NCBI RefSeq assembly: GCF_040546765.1
Contig: NZ_JBEPOK010000001.1
Span: 1,612,001-1,676,000 of the forward strand
Source of the DNA: Arthrobacter sp. OAP107
GTDB taxonomy: Bacteria > Actinomycetota > Actinomycetes > Actinomycetales > Micrococcaceae
Direction: 5' to 3'
Length of the DNA: 64,000 nt
In this document: in pieces, positions 1 to 8,519 of the stretch
Layout: each line of letters starts with the position of its first letter
Position numbering within the stretch: the first letter of the stretch is position 1
The notes under the pieces: generated by a model
What the model saw: the letters and a program-made list of their open reading frames with translations, nothing else
The model's database searches: none
What the model was told of the DNA's origin: nothing
Made by a program: the position numbers and the translations under genes

Positions 1-819
1 GAACGGCGAGGACAGGGCCTCCGACGTGGCGGGCAGGACGGCGGCGATCACGAAGACGGAGCCGATGTAAAAGACCAGGATCCGCCACACCACCGTGCGG
101 ATGGCCTTGGTGACGCTGTGCTCGGGGTCTTCGGTCTCAGCGGCCGCGACGCTCACGATCTCCGTGCCGCCAAAGGCGAAGATCACCACGAACAGTGCCG
201 TGGCAATGCCGCCGAGGCCGGAGGGCGCGAAGCCTCCGGTGATGTTGGCCAGCCCCGGGGATGCCGCCTCCGGCAGGAGCCCGAGGAGCAGCGCGGCGCC
301 GACGCCGAGGAACAGGACGATGGCGGTCACCTTGAGAATGGCAAACCAGAACTCGAACTCGCCGAAGTTCTTCACCCCGGCGAGGTTGATGCCCGTGAAC
401 ACCACCATGAAGACCAGCGCGAGTGCCCATACCGGAACCACCGGCCAGACGGAAAACAGCAGCCCTGCCGCACCGAGCGCCTCGGCGGCGATGACCACCA
501 CCAGCTGCAGCCACCAGAGCCAGCCCACGGTTGCCCCGGCGGTCCTGCCCATGGCACGTTCGGCGTAAACGGAGAAGGCGCCGCTGCTGGGGTTGGCTGC
601 CGCCATCTCGCCGAGCGCCCACATGACGAGGATGATGAGGGTGCCGGCCACAAGGTAGGAAACCAGGACTGCGGGGCCGGCTGCCTGGACGCCGGCGCCT
701 GAGCCCAGGAAGAGCCCGGCGCCTATGGCGCTGCCCAGGCCCATCATGGTCAGCTGGCGGGGCTTCATGCTGTGGCGGAGCTGGACTGCCGGCCGCTCTG
801 CCGTGGACTTCATCGTCAT
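1..819 (-). CDS. APC-family amino acid permease (partial, C-terminus outside window)
   Basis: This is the N-terminal 273 codons of an amino acid/proton symporter of the inner membrane. The reading frame is open from an ATG at 819 to the window edge, so the C-terminal part is missing. Translation gives the family hallmark GLGSAIGAGLFLGSG near residues 25-40 (first membrane helix), followed by several hydrophobic helices, including one around LWWLQLVVVIAAE and a GINLAGVKNFGEFEFWFA stretch. This pattern is typical of the GabP/AnsP/proline-permease branch, normally 450-500 residues. An AAGAAGG ribosome site lies about 8 nt upstream of the start, with a second in-frame ATG two codons later. It is divergent from the NAD operon. 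The substrate cannot be assigned from this fragment. Confidence 0.88.
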   Translation of the reverse strand, partial: MTMKSTAERPAVQLRHSMKPRQLTMMGLGSAIGAGLFLGSGAGVQAAGPAVLVSYLVAGTLIILVMWALGEMAAANPSSGAFSVYAERAMGRTAGATVGWLWWLQLVVVIAAEALGAAGLLFSVWPVVPVWALALVFMVVFTGINLAGVKNFGEFEFWFAILKVTAIVLFLGVGAALLLGLLPEAASPGLANITGGFAPSGLGGIATALFVVIFAFGGTEIVSVAAAETEDPEHSVTKAIRTVVWRILVFYIGSVFVIAAVLPATSEALSSPF

Positions 820-925
820 GCTGCGTACCTTCTTGGGGTTGGGGACTGGTCCTTTTGGGACCTTTCGAATTTACACCCAACTTTCGCGAAACATTTTGTA
901 TCCCGGGCAACCGCCCGTAGAATCA

Positions 926-948
926 GTTTGAGTCAACTTGACTATAAC
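926..948. promoter_or_regulatory. Probable NrtR operator upstream of the NAD operon
   Basis: A 23-bp inverted repeat has a perfect AGTCAA-C-TTGACT core (931-943) and GTT/AAC outer ends; 9 of 11 arm positions pair. It lies about 55 bp before the nrtR start and includes a TATAAC -10-like hexamer at 943-948, so a bound dimer would block the promoter. NrtR-type regulators sit beside and repress the NAD genes they control, so autoregulation of nrtR-nadABC-nadS is the simplest reading. Binding is inferred. Confidence 0.65.
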
Positions 949-1003
949 TAATCCAGGACGGCCCCGAAGGGGCCAACCGATCGCAGCGAAGCGGGTGATT
1001 ACC

Positions 1004-1714
1004 GTGTACACCACCTCAGCCAACGTGGCCGAGCGGCGGTCCGCGCCGCCGTCGCTCGCCATTTCCACGGTGATTTTCGCACTCCGGCCCAGCGAGTCCT
1101 CCGGCCGCCCCACGCTGTGGATCCCCCTGGTCCGCCGGATCCGGGAACCCTTCAAGGGTCAGTGGGCCCTCCCCGGCGGCCCGCTGACCCACGCCGAATC
1201 CCTGCAGGACGCCGCCTCGCGGAACCTGCGCGAAACCACAGGGCTGGCACCGAGCTACCTTGAGCAGCTCTACGCCTTCGGCGGCCTGCACCGTTCACCC
1301 ACCCAGCGTGTGGTGTCCATCGTCTACTGGGCGCTGGTCCAGCCCACCGAGGCTGCGCTCGCGGACGAATCCGAGAACGTCCGGTGGTTCCGTGCCGACA
1401 AGCTCGGCAGCCTGGCCTTCGACCACAACGCGATTGTGGACTACGCCCTGTGGCGCCTGCGGAACAAGCTGGCCTACGGCTCCATCGCCTATCACTTCCT
1501 GGGGGAGTACTTCACCCTCGCCCAGGTCCGCGAGGTCTACGAAGCCGTGCTGGACACGCAGCTGGACCCCGCCAACTTCCGCCGGCAGATCAAGTCGACG
1601 CCGGAAATCGAAGAAACCGGTGAATACCTCCAGGGCGGCAAGCACCGCCCGCCGCGTCTTTACCGATTTACCGGCCGCCCCGGCCTCGACCCAGATAACA
1701 GGAGCACCCCATGA
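1004..1714 (+). CDS. nrtR: NrtR-type Nudix-related transcriptional regulator of NAD synthesis
   Basis: About 236 residues with a Nudix domain in the N-terminal two thirds and a winged-helix segment at the C-terminus (about 160-235, ending in KHRPPRLYRFTG). The Nudix box at residues 59-81 fits G-x5-E-x7, but the catalytic part reads RNLRETTGL instead of REUxEExGU. Two acidic residues are therefore lost, as expected for a ligand-sensing regulator (ADP-ribose or NAD-type effectors) rather than a hydrolase. The GTG at 1004 was chosen because AGCGGG lies about 8 nt upstream; GTG 995 and TTG 938 are in-frame alternatives, and 938 lies inside the operator. The stop overlaps the nadA start (ATGA). 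Corynebacterium NdnR is the closest known arrangement. Confidence 0.88.
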   Translation: MYTTSANVAERRSAPPSLAISTVIFALRPSESSGRPTLWIPLVRRIREPFKGQWALPGGPLTHAESLQDAASRNLRETTGLAPSYLEQLYAFGGLHRSPTQRVVSIVYWALVQPTEAALADESENVRWFRADKLGSLAFDHNAIVDYALWRLRNKLAYGSIAYHFLGEYFTLAQVREVYEAVLDTQLDPANFRRQIKSTPEIEETGEYLQGGKHRPPRLYRFTGRPGLDPDNRSTP

Positions 1715-3012
1715 GCAGCGTCAACACTGCCATCCAGCTGATCACGCGTGAACAGGCCGAGAAGGCCACGGCAACCGGCGGCACCTGCAGCCCGGCGCTT
1801 GCCAAGGGGCCCTGGGAGTACGACCTCGCGGAAACGCTCTCCGGTGTTCCCGCGTACGGCCCCGGGGCTTCCAGTGCGGACGTCGCTCCCGCCTCCACGC
1901 CGCGCCAGGGCCAGCTTCCGGAGGAGTACAAGCTGGCCGGCGAAGCCGAGCTCGATGCCCGGATCCGGGCTGCCAAGGCAACGCTGGGTGACCGCGCCGT
2001 CATCCTGGGCCACTTCTACCAGCGCGACGAGGTTGTCCAGTACGCCGACTTCGTCGGCGACTCCTTCCAGCTGGCCAACGCCGCCCTGACCCGGCCCGAT
2101 GCCGAGGCCATCGTGTTCTGCGGTGTGCACTTCATGGCGGAGACCGCTGACACCCTCTCCAAGCCGGAGCAGGCTGTCATCCTGCCGAACCTCGCCGCTG
2201 GCTGCTCGATGGCGGACATGGCCGACGCCGATTCCGTGGAGGAGTGCTGGGAACAGCTCGAGGAGATTTTCGGCACCGAGCCCGACGCCGAGGGCCGCGT
2301 TCCGGTCATCCCCGTCACCTACATGAATTCCTCCGCGGCGCTGAAGGCCTTCTGCGGCCGGAACGGCGGCATCGTCTGCACCTCGTCCAACGCCAAGACG
2401 GTCCTCGAGTGGGCCTTCGAGCGCGGCCAGCGCGTCCTGTTCTTCCCGGACCAGCACCTCGGCCGGAACACGGCCAAGGCGCTGGGCGTCCCGCTCGAGC
2501 AGATGCCCATGTGGAACCCGCACAAGGAACTTGGCGGCAACGACGAACAGGCCCTGCTGGACTCCCGCGTCATCCTCTGGCACGGCTTCTGCTCGGTCCA
2601 CAAGCGCTTCAGCGTGGCCCAGATCGAGAAGGCCCGCGCCGACTTCCCCGGCGTCAACGTCATCGTGCACCCCGAGTGCCCCATGGAAGTGGTGGATGCA
2701 GCCGACTCCGCCGGATCCACGGACTTCATCCAGAAGGCCATCGCGGCAGCCACCGAGCCCACGGTCTTCGCCATCGGCACCGAGATCAACATGGTGAACA
2801 GGCTGGCGGCGCAGTACCCGCAGCACACCATTTTCTGCCTGGACCCGGTCATCTGCCCGTGCAGCACCATGTACCGGATCCACCCCGGCTACCTGGCCTG
2901 GGTCCTCGAAGAGCTCATCGCCGGCCGCATTGTCAACCGAATCACCGTGGACGATGACGTGCAGCAGGACGCCAGGACAGCACTCGAGCGCATGCTCGCC
3001 GCCAAGCCCTAA
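1711..3012 (+). CDS. nadA: Quinolinate synthase A
   Basis: A 433-residue [4Fe-4S] enzyme that condenses iminoaspartate with dihydroxyacetone phosphate to quinolinate, the second step of NAD synthesis from aspartate. Family motifs are clear: GHFYQRDEVVQYADFVGDS, FCGVHFMAETAD, TYMNSSAALKAFCG, FFPDQHLGRNTA, HPECPMEVVDAAD and a C-terminal CPCSTMYRIHPGYLAW. Cysteines in the FCG, HPEC and CPC motifs are the expected cluster ligands. The N-terminus carries about 70 residues before the catalytic core, giving the long NadA form. Translation is coupled to nrtR through the ATGA overlap, and nadB starts 13 nt downstream. Confidence 0.97.
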   Translation: MSSVNTAIQLITREQAEKATATGGTCSPALAKGPWEYDLAETLSGVPAYGPGASSADVAPASTPRQGQLPEEYKLAGEAELDARIRAAKATLGDRAVILGHFYQRDEVVQYADFVGDSFQLANAALTRPDAEAIVFCGVHFMAETADTLSKPEQAVILPNLAAGCSMADMADADSVEECWEQLEEIFGTEPDAEGRVPVIPVTYMNSSAALKAFCGRNGGIVCTSSNAKTVLEWAFERGQRVLFFPDQHLGRNTAKALGVPLEQMPMWNPHKELGGNDEQALLDSRVILWHGFCSVHKRFSVAQIEKARADFPGVNVIVHPECPMEVVDAADSAGSTDFIQKAIAAATEPTVFAIGTEINMVNRLAAQYPQHTIFCLDPVICPCSTMYRIHPGYLAWVLEELIAGRIVNRITVDDDVQQDARTALERMLAAKP

Positions 3013-3025
3013 CAGGGAGCCCGCC

Positions 3026-4828
3026 ATGACCATCCCCAGCGAAAACGGAACAGCCGGACGACGGCGGCTCGCCGTCGTCGGCAGCGGCATCGCCGGCCTC
3101 TACGCCGCACTGCTCGCGGCGGAGGCAGGCGCCGACGTGGTGCTGCTGACCAAGGGCGCGCTCGCGGACAGCAACACGTACTTCGCCCAAGGCGGCATTT
3201 CCGCCGTCCTGGACGAGCCGTCGCCCGGCGACACCGTTGCTGCCCACATCGCCGACACCCTGAAGGCTGGCGCCGGGCACTGCAACCCGGCGGCTGTCCG
3301 GGTGCTGTGCACCGAGGCGCGCCGGGACATCGCTGGGCTCGGACGCTTCGGCGTCCGCTTTGACCTGGACGACGACGGCGACCCCGCCCTGGGTCTCGAA
3401 GCAGCCCACTCCGCGCCGCGGATCCTGCACGCGGGCGGCGACGCCACCGGCGCCGGCATCGCCAATGCCCTGATCTGCGCCGTGCTGGCAGCTCAGGCTA
3501 CGGGCAGGATCCGGCTGCTGGGCCACGCCAGCGTCACAGCCCTCCTGCAGCAGGGCCGGCGGGTCACGGGCGTCGAGTTCCTGCAGGACGACCGGCCTGG
3601 CAGCATCCAGGCCGACGCCGTGCTGCTGGCCACCGGCGGGGCAGGGCAGCTGTTCGCGCAGACCACCAACCCGTCCGTGGCCACCGCCGACGGCCTGGCC
3701 CTCGCCTGGCGCGCGGGTGCCGCGGTGGCGGACCTGGAGTTCTTCCAGTTCCACCCCACCTGCCTTGTCCGGCCGGGGAAATCAGCCCGCCGGGAGGGGG
3801 GAACAAAGTCCGACGGCGGACAGGAGCCGCTGCTGATCTCCGAGGCAGTGCGCGGCGAGGGTGCCATCCTCGTTGACGCCCGGGGCCACCGATTCCTGCA
3901 CGGCTACCATCCGGACGGCGAACTCGCCCCGCGCGACGTCGTCTCCCGCAGCATCGCCCTGCACCTGGCCGCGCTCGGCGACCCCAACGGCCACGTCTAC
4001 CTCGACGCCCGGGGGATCGAAGCCGCCAGGGGAGCAGGGTTCCTGGAGCGACGCTTCCCCACCATCACCCGCGGCACCCAGGAGGCCGGCATCGACTGGA
4101 CCCGGGAACTCGTGCCCGTCGCGCCGGCCGCGCACTACTGGATGGGCGGCGTCTCCACCGACCTGCACGGCCGCACCAGCGTCCCGGGGCTCTTCGCAGC
4201 CGGCGAAGCCGCCTGCACCGGCGTCCAAGGTGCCAACAGGCTGGCGAGTAATTCGCTCCTTGAGGGGCTGGTCTTTGGGAGACGCGCTGTTGAGGCGTTT
4301 CTGGTTGAGCCGTCGCAGAACAGCACTACTCCGCGTCCCCACGATCTCCCTAACCTCGCAATCTCGGCCAGGGAACCCGGATCGTGTGGGCCCTCGGCCG
4401 CTAGCGGCCTCCCTTTGACGCACGCTTCCGGGGCACCGTTAGTCGACTCCAATCCAGACGACCGAAGCACTGCGCCCTACCCCGAGGGAAAAATGGGGGG
4501 TGCGTTTTCCCGGAGCGCGTTGCGGCGGTTGATGACTGCTCAGGCCGGCGTGCTGCGGAATGGGGGACTGCTGCGGGAGGCGGGGGCCGTGCTTGGTGAG
4601 TGGGCCGCCGTCGTCCGTCCTGAAGCGGTGCCGCAGTCAGCGGACCCGCGTACCCATGAGGACGCCAACCTGCTGCTGGCCGCGCAGCTGCTGGTGCACG
4701 CGGCGCATAAGCGGCAGGCTTCTCTCGGCGCGCATTACCGGGATGACAGCCGGCCGGCAGATCTTCCAGTCGGCTACCTAGACGAAGAATTCAGAATGAG
4801 CCCGAAAGCGAGCCTTGTCCATGACTAG
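3026..4828 (+). CDS. nadB: L-aspartate oxidase with an unusual internal insertion
   Basis: A 600-residue FAD flavoprotein that oxidises L-aspartate to iminoaspartate for NadA. The start is ATG 3026 behind AGGGAG. The dinucleotide fold GSGIAGLYAALLAAEAG is at about residues 19-35, followed by FAQGGISAVL, EFFQFHPT, HYWMGGVSTDLHGRT and GEAACTGVQGANRLASNS. The usual length is about 530-560. The excess lies in residues 428-493, a proline/serine-rich segment between the conserved VFGRRAVEAFL and FSRSALRRLM. There codon choice changes sharply: about a third of codons end in A or T, and there is a TTA leucine codon at 4439-4441. The catalytic modules flanking it look intact. The end overlaps nadC by 8 nt. 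Confidence 0.95.
   Translation: MTIPSENGTAGRRRLAVVGSGIAGLYAALLAAEAGADVVLLTKGALADSNTYFAQGGISAVLDEPSPGDTVAAHIADTLKAGAGHCNPAAVRVLCTEARRDIAGLGRFGVRFDLDDDGDPALGLEAAHSAPRILHAGGDATGAGIANALICAVLAAQATGRIRLLGHASVTALLQQGRRVTGVEFLQDDRPGSIQADAVLLATGGAGQLFAQTTNPSVATADGLALAWRAGAAVADLEFFQFHPTCLVRPGKSARREGGTKSDGGQEPLLISEAVRGEGAILVDARGHRFLHGYHPDGELAPRDVVSRSIALHLAALGDPNGHVYLDARGIEAARGAGFLERRFPTITRGTQEAGIDWTRELVPVAPAAHYWMGGVSTDLHGRTSVPGLFAAGEAACTGVQGANRLASNSLLEGLVFGRRAVEAFLVEPSQNSTTPRPHDLPNLAISAREPGSCGPSAASGLPLTHASGAPLVDSNPDDRSTAPYPEGKMGGAFSRSALRRLMTAQAGVLRNGGLLREAGAVLGEWAAVVRPEAVPQSADPRTHEDANLLLAAQLLVHAAHKRQASLGAHYRDDSRPADLPVGYLDEEFRMSPKASLVHD
4307..4504 (+). repeat. In-frame low-GC3 insertion with 14-bp perfect palindrome inside nadB
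   Basis: Sixty-six codons with no counterpart in the core aspartate oxidase fold. By hand count 21 of 66 codons end in A/T, far above neighbouring genes. The segment holds a perfect palindrome GGCCGCTAGCGGCC (4396-4409) and a TTA codon. It keeps the frame open and encodes a disordered-looking Pro/Ser/Gly-rich linker. It could be a palindromic mobile element that landed in frame, or simply a fast-evolving linker; the sequence alone does not decide. Confidence 0.5.
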
Positions 4829-5693
4829 CCTGACCCTCCCTGCAGCACCCGTCCGCGAAATCCTGGAACGGGCCTTTGCGGAGGACGCGCCCAGCGGCGA
4901 CATCACCTCGCAGCTGCTGATCCCTGCCGAGGCCCGCGCCACCGCTGTGCTCAACGCCCGCGTCCCGGGAGTCTTCAGCGGGGGCAGCGTGTTCCGCGAC
5001 GCGATGCTGATGGTGGACCCGGACACGCAGGTGGAGCTGCTCGTGGCCGACGGTGAAGCGTTCACGTCCGGAACAAAGCTCGCCCGGGTCACCGGCCGGG
5101 CGCGCAGCGTGCTGCTGGCCGAGCGGGTCGGGCTGAACCTGGCACAGCGGATGAGCGCGATCGCCACCAGGACGGCGGAATTCGTGGCGCTGGCCGCTGG
5201 CACCAAGGCCCGCATCACGGACACCCGCAAGACCACCCCCGGCCTGCGCGTCCTGGAACGGTACGCCGTCCGCTGCGGCGGCGGCGCCAACCACCGCTAC
5301 AGCCTGTCCGACGCGGTGCTGGCCAAGGACAACCACCTGGCCGTCATGACCGGGGGAGACCCGGCAAAGCTGACCGCGCTGCTGTCCGACGCGAAGGCCC
5401 AGCTGGGACACACCACGCACTTCGAGGTGGAGGTGGACAGCGCCGAGCAGATCGAGCCCGTCCTGGCCGCCGGGGTGGATACCATCATGCTGGACAACTT
5501 GAGCCTCGAGGAACTCCGTGCCGGCGTCCGGCAGGTTGCCGGGCGGGCCGTGGTGGAGGCCAGCGGCAACGTCAACCTGCGCACAGTGGCGGACATCGCC
5601 GCCGCGGGCGTGGACGTCATCTCCGTCGGAGCCCTGACGCACAGCGTCACGGCCCTGGACCTCGGCCTGGACGTCGAACTGACAGTGGGGTGA
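4821..5693 (+). CDS. nadC: Nicotinate-nucleotide diphosphorylase (carboxylating), quinolinate phosphoribosyltransferase
   Basis: A 290-residue enzyme that converts quinolinate plus PRPP to nicotinate mononucleotide, CO2 and pyrophosphate. The motif block DTRKTTPGLRVLERYAVRCG, then GGGANHRYSLSDAVLAKDNH, holds the Arg/Lys/His residues that grip quinolinate. EVEVDSAEQIEPVLAAGVD, IMLDNLSLEE and VEASGNVNL follow in the C-terminal barrel, and the length is normal for the family. ATG 4821 overlaps the nadB end by 8 nt; a TTG two codons earlier is possible. The gene ends 7 nt before nadS, so nadA-B-C-S is one transcription unit. Confidence 0.96.
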   Translation: MTSLTLPAAPVREILERAFAEDAPSGDITSQLLIPAEARATAVLNARVPGVFSGGSVFRDAMLMVDPDTQVELLVADGEAFTSGTKLARVTGRARSVLLAERVGLNLAQRMSAIATRTAEFVALAAGTKARITDTRKTTPGLRVLERYAVRCGGGANHRYSLSDAVLAKDNHLAVMTGGDPAKLTALLSDAKAQLGHTTHFEVEVDSAEQIEPVLAAGVDTIMLDNLSLEELRAGVRQVAGRAVVEASGNVNLRTVADIAAAGVDVISVGALTHSVTALDLGLDVELTVG

Positions 5694-5700
5694 ACACACC

Positions 5701-6867
5701 ATGATCTTCCTGGACGCAGCAGCCACGACACCCGTCCGCAGGGAGGTGCTGGAGGCCATGTGGCCCTACCTCACCGGCGAATTCGGGAACCCGTCAAGCC
5801 ACCACTCGCTCGGTGACTCCGCCGCGCGGGCGCTCACGGATGCCCGCAGGACCGTGGCCGCCGTGCTGGGCTGCCGGCCGGGGGAGATCACCTTCACCTC
5901 GGGCGGCACGGAGGCGGACAACCTGGCCGTCAAGGGCATTGCGCTGGCCCGGCAGGCCGCCGACCCGGCGCTGAACCGGGTGGTGATCAGCGCCGTCGAG
6001 CATCCTGCCGTGGAGGAGTCCGCACGGTACCTGGAACGTTTCCACGGCTTCACCGTGGACGTGGTGCCGGTGGACGGAAACGGTACGGTCACCCCGGAGG
6101 CGCTCGCCGCGGTGCTGCGGGACGAAACCGCGCTGGTCAGCATCATGTACGCCAACAATGAGGTGGGGACCGTCCAGCCGGTGGCCGGGCTGGCGGCCCT
6201 GGCGAAGGAGCGGGGCATTCCCTTCCACACCGACGCCGTGCAGGCCGCCGGCTGGCTGCCGCTGGACGTGCGGGCGCTCGGGGTGGACGCGCTGAGCATC
6301 TCCGGGCACAAGCTCGGGGCGCCCAAGGGCAACGGCGTCCTGTTCGTCCGGGGCCGGACCCGCATGGAGCCGCTCGTGCACGGCGGCGGCCAGGAACGCG
6401 GCCGGCGCTCCGGCACAGAGAACGTTGCGGGGGCCGTGGCCCTGGCCACCGCGCTCGCCCTGGCGCACGCCGACCAGCCTGCGCTCGCGGCCCACGTCAC
6501 GGGTCTCCGCGACCGGTTTGTCGCCGCGGTACGGGGCGGCGTTCCCGGTGCGCTGCTGACCGGCCACCCGTCCGAACGGCTGCCCTCCGTGGCGTCGTTC
6601 TGCTTCCCCGGCACCAGCGGGGAGTCCGTGCTCCTGGAACTCGAGCGCCAGGGGGTGGTCTGCTCCAGCGGCTCGGCCTGCGCGGCCGGAGCGGATGCGC
6701 CGTCACCGGTTCTGGTGGCTCTGGGCATCGAAGCGGAGGTGGCGCAGACCGCCGTGCGGTTCAGCTTTGACTCGTCGGTGACCGCCTCCGACCTGGACGC
6801 CGCCGCCGCGGCGGTGACGGCCGCCGTCGGAAGCGTCCGCAACCTGGGCGGCCTGCCGGTCAGCTAG
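5701..6867 (+). CDS. nadS: Cysteine desulfurase of the NAD operon (NadS type)
   Basis: A 388-residue class V PLP aminotransferase of the NifS/IscS family that releases sulfur from cysteine. Visible motifs are LDAAATTPVRREV and NPSSHHSLG at the N-terminus, FTSGGTEADN, the PLP-lysine motif SISGHKLGAPKGNG, and the active-site cysteine loop CSSGSACAAG near the C-terminus. Its place at the end of nadABC parallels Corynebacterium nadS, which is needed to mature the iron-sulfur cluster of NadA. That is its likely job here, as opposed to general cluster assembly. The 3' end overlaps the convergent FAA hydrolase gene by 8 nt. Confidence 0.92.
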   Translation: MIFLDAAATTPVRREVLEAMWPYLTGEFGNPSSHHSLGDSAARALTDARRTVAAVLGCRPGEITFTSGGTEADNLAVKGIALARQAADPALNRVVISAVEHPAVEESARYLERFHGFTVDVVPVDGNGTVTPEALAAVLRDETALVSIMYANNEVGTVQPVAGLAALAKERGIPFHTDAVQAAGWLPLDVRALGVDALSISGHKLGAPKGNGVLFVRGRTRMEPLVHGGGQERGRRSGTENVAGAVALATALALAHADQPALAAHVTGLRDRFVAAVRGGVPGALLTGHPSERLPSVASFCFPGTSGESVLLELERQGVVCSSGSACAAGADAPSPVLVALGIEAEVAQTAVRFSFDSSVTASDLDAAAAAVTAAVGSVRNLGGLPVS

Positions 6868-7723
6868 CGGTGGTGACCGGGTTGGTGAGCTCCCCGATCC
6901 CGCCTACCCGGCAGGTGACGGTGTCGCCCGGCCGGATGCCGGCGCTCGCCGCCGGGAACCCCGTGAGCACCAGGTCGCCGGGGTGCAGGGTCATGAACGA
7001 CGTCAGGTAGACGAGGATCTCGTCCACCTTCCAGCCGAGATCCGCGGTGCTTGCCGCCGGCAGTTCGGTGTTGTTGTGGACGACGCCGACGGGCAGGTCT
7101 GCGTGGTCCAGCCCGGTGACGATCCACGGCCCGGCCGGCGTGAACGTGTCCTGGCTCTTGGCGCTAAGCCACAGCTCATCGGATTTTTGCCGGTTGCGCG
7201 CGGTGACGTCATTGCCGATGGTGTAGCCAAGAACCGCGGTCCGTGCGTTCTCGAGAGTCAGGTTTTTCGCTGCCCGGCCGACGACGACCGCCAGCTCCGC
7301 CTCCGGCTCCACCAGGCCGATTCCGGCCGGAAGCTCGATCGCCTCGCCTGGCCCGATCACGCTGGTGGCCGCCTTGTGGAAGGCCTGGGCGGGAAGGTTC
7401 CGGCCCGCCTGCCCGGTGTTGTGGGCCATTCCCAGGACATTGGCCGGCACACTCGGCGCCAGGAAAGTGAAGCTAGCCTCGGAGACCTCAGACCCGGGCT
7501 CCCATCCCTTCCGGCCGGGGCTGCCGGCGTTGGCGCGCGAGCCCGGGAACGGGGACTCCACCACCGTCCAGGTCCGTCCCGCCGTGCTCGCGAAGTCCGC
7601 GGCGAGGTTGGCCACGAAGAACTGCTCGGGAAGCTCGTTTGGATTTGCGTCCCGGGCCACGGCGGACGACGGGGCTGGGGCGACGGGGCGGACACGTGCG
7701 ATCCGCTGGGCAGGTGGGGTCAT
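6860..7723 (-). CDS. Fumarylacetoacetate hydrolase family protein
   Basis: About 287 residues from the ATG at 7723; the frame extends upstream but without a convincing ribosome site. Recognisable FAA-hydrolase features are a metal-site segment EPEAELAVVVGRAAKNL, the GYTIGNDVTARNRQ motif, TPAGPWIVTG, and a C-terminal HPGDLVLTGFPA where the family usually has GTPAG. The family comprises Mg-dependent hydrolases, decarboxylases and isomerases of 2-keto acids, and the substrate cannot be predicted. A second family member lies at 48623-49399. It converges on nadS with an 8-nt overlap. Confidence 0.88.
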   Translation of the reverse strand: MTPPAQRIARVRPVAPAPSSAVARDANPNELPEQFFVANLAADFASTAGRTWTVVESPFPGSRANAGSPGRKGWEPGSEVSEASFTFLAPSVPANVLGMAHNTGQAGRNLPAQAFHKAATSVIGPGEAIELPAGIGLVEPEAELAVVVGRAAKNLTLENARTAVLGYTIGNDVTARNRQKSDELWLSAKSQDTFTPAGPWIVTGLDHADLPVGVVHNNTELPAASTADLGWKVDEILVYLTSFMTLHPGDLVLTGFPAASAGIRPGDTVTCRVGGIGELTNPVTTAS

Positions 7724-7769
7724 GCAGCCATAGTATGTGCCGGCCGGAACCGCCACGATCCGCAAGGCG

Positions 7770-8435
7770 TCAGTACAGCTCGCCGACCGGGATCTCCACG
7801 GCCAGCCGGTTGGCGGGGCCGGCAAGCGGGCAGGCCCAGGCCTCGTTGTAGGCGCACGACGGGTTGTAGGCAAAGTTGAAGTCCAGCACATACTGGACTT
7901 CCGGCCCCGAACCGCGGACGACGCCATGGAATGCGCCCTTGATGGTGTCCAGGAGGTAGCGGCCGGCGCCGTAGCTTCCGCCGGGCGTTCCGGCCGTGGC
8001 GTCACGGAACGGGACGAAGATCCCGCCGCCGTAGCCCTTCAGCTTCCATACGGCCAGCTGCCCCATCTCGGGAAGGTCGAACGTTCCCAGCCGGAGGAAC
8101 CTGACCAGCCCGTCCGTCCCGGTCTCAACGTTCATCTCCTGCCCGGCGCCCTCCTTGGTCAAGGGGACATAGAAGCGGTAGATGGGATCGTAGTCCGCCG
8201 TCTTGAGACCGTAGAAGGACGCCTTGGCCTCGGCCGTCAGTGCCGACGCGGCGTGGGTGCCGAACATGCGGTCACGCTCCTGGCGCCAGTAGGCGTGGGC
8301 TTCCTCGGGGCTGTCCGCGGCGATCTTGCGCACTGTGTCGTAGAGGGCGAAGGTCCGCAGCCGCCAGTCGGCAATATCGAGGGCGGACATGTTCGCCAGT
8401 GTCTGCTCTGCTGCGTCCAGCTCATGTTCGGCCAT
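7770..8435 (-). CDS. DUF1684 family protein
   Basis: A 221-residue protein of the DUF1684 family. The diagnostic C-terminal block reads YGAGRYLLDTIKGA, LDFNFAYNPSCAYNEAWACP and PLAGPANRLAVEIPVGE. The N-terminus (LDAAEQTLANMSALDIADWR, then a WRQERDRMF segment) also fits. No signal peptide or membrane helix is seen, so it is probably cytoplasmic. The biochemical role is not established for the family. It lies 46 nt upstream of the FAA hydrolase gene on the same strand and may be co-transcribed with it. Confidence 0.9.
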   Translation of the reverse strand: MAEHELDAAEQTLANMSALDIADWRLRTFALYDTVRKIAADSPEEAHAYWRQERDRMFGTHAASALTAEAKASFYGLKTADYDPIYRFYVPLTKEGAGQEMNVETGTDGLVRFLRLGTFDLPEMGQLAVWKLKGYGGGIFVPFRDATAGTPGGSYGAGRYLLDTIKGAFHGVVRGSGPEVQYVLDFNFAYNPSCAYNEAWACPLAGPANRLAVEIPVGELY

Positions 8436-8507
8436 GACCTCAGCCTAGTTGCTAATTCGCCGGCGAAACGCTGACCTGTGGCCCCGGGTTGGGCAGGGCG
8501 TCCCGGC

Positions 8508-8513
8508 TAGGCT
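8508..8513 (+). promoter_or_regulatory. -10 hexamer TAGGCT six bases before a start codon (possible leaderless mRNA)
   Basis: TAGGCT lies at 8508-8513 and the ATG at 8520. Actinobacterial -10 boxes fit TAnnnT and initiate about 7 nt downstream, which would place +1 on or next to the A of the ATG. The GGAG in between is too close to serve comfortably as a ribosome site. The -35 is unclear. Confidence 0.45.
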
Positions 8514-8519
8514 GGAGCC

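Noticed and set aside
1660..3090. A 476-codon open frame on the minus strand opposite nadA
   Set aside because: High-GC codon-phase shadow: the plus strand encodes a full quinolinate synthase with motifs, and the antisense product is repetitive Gly/Val/His-rich sequence with no recognisable domain.
4396..4409. Palindrome inside nadB considered as a transcription terminator
   Set aside because: It lies within an open coding frame, has no T-run, and nadC and nadS follow immediately in the same operon.
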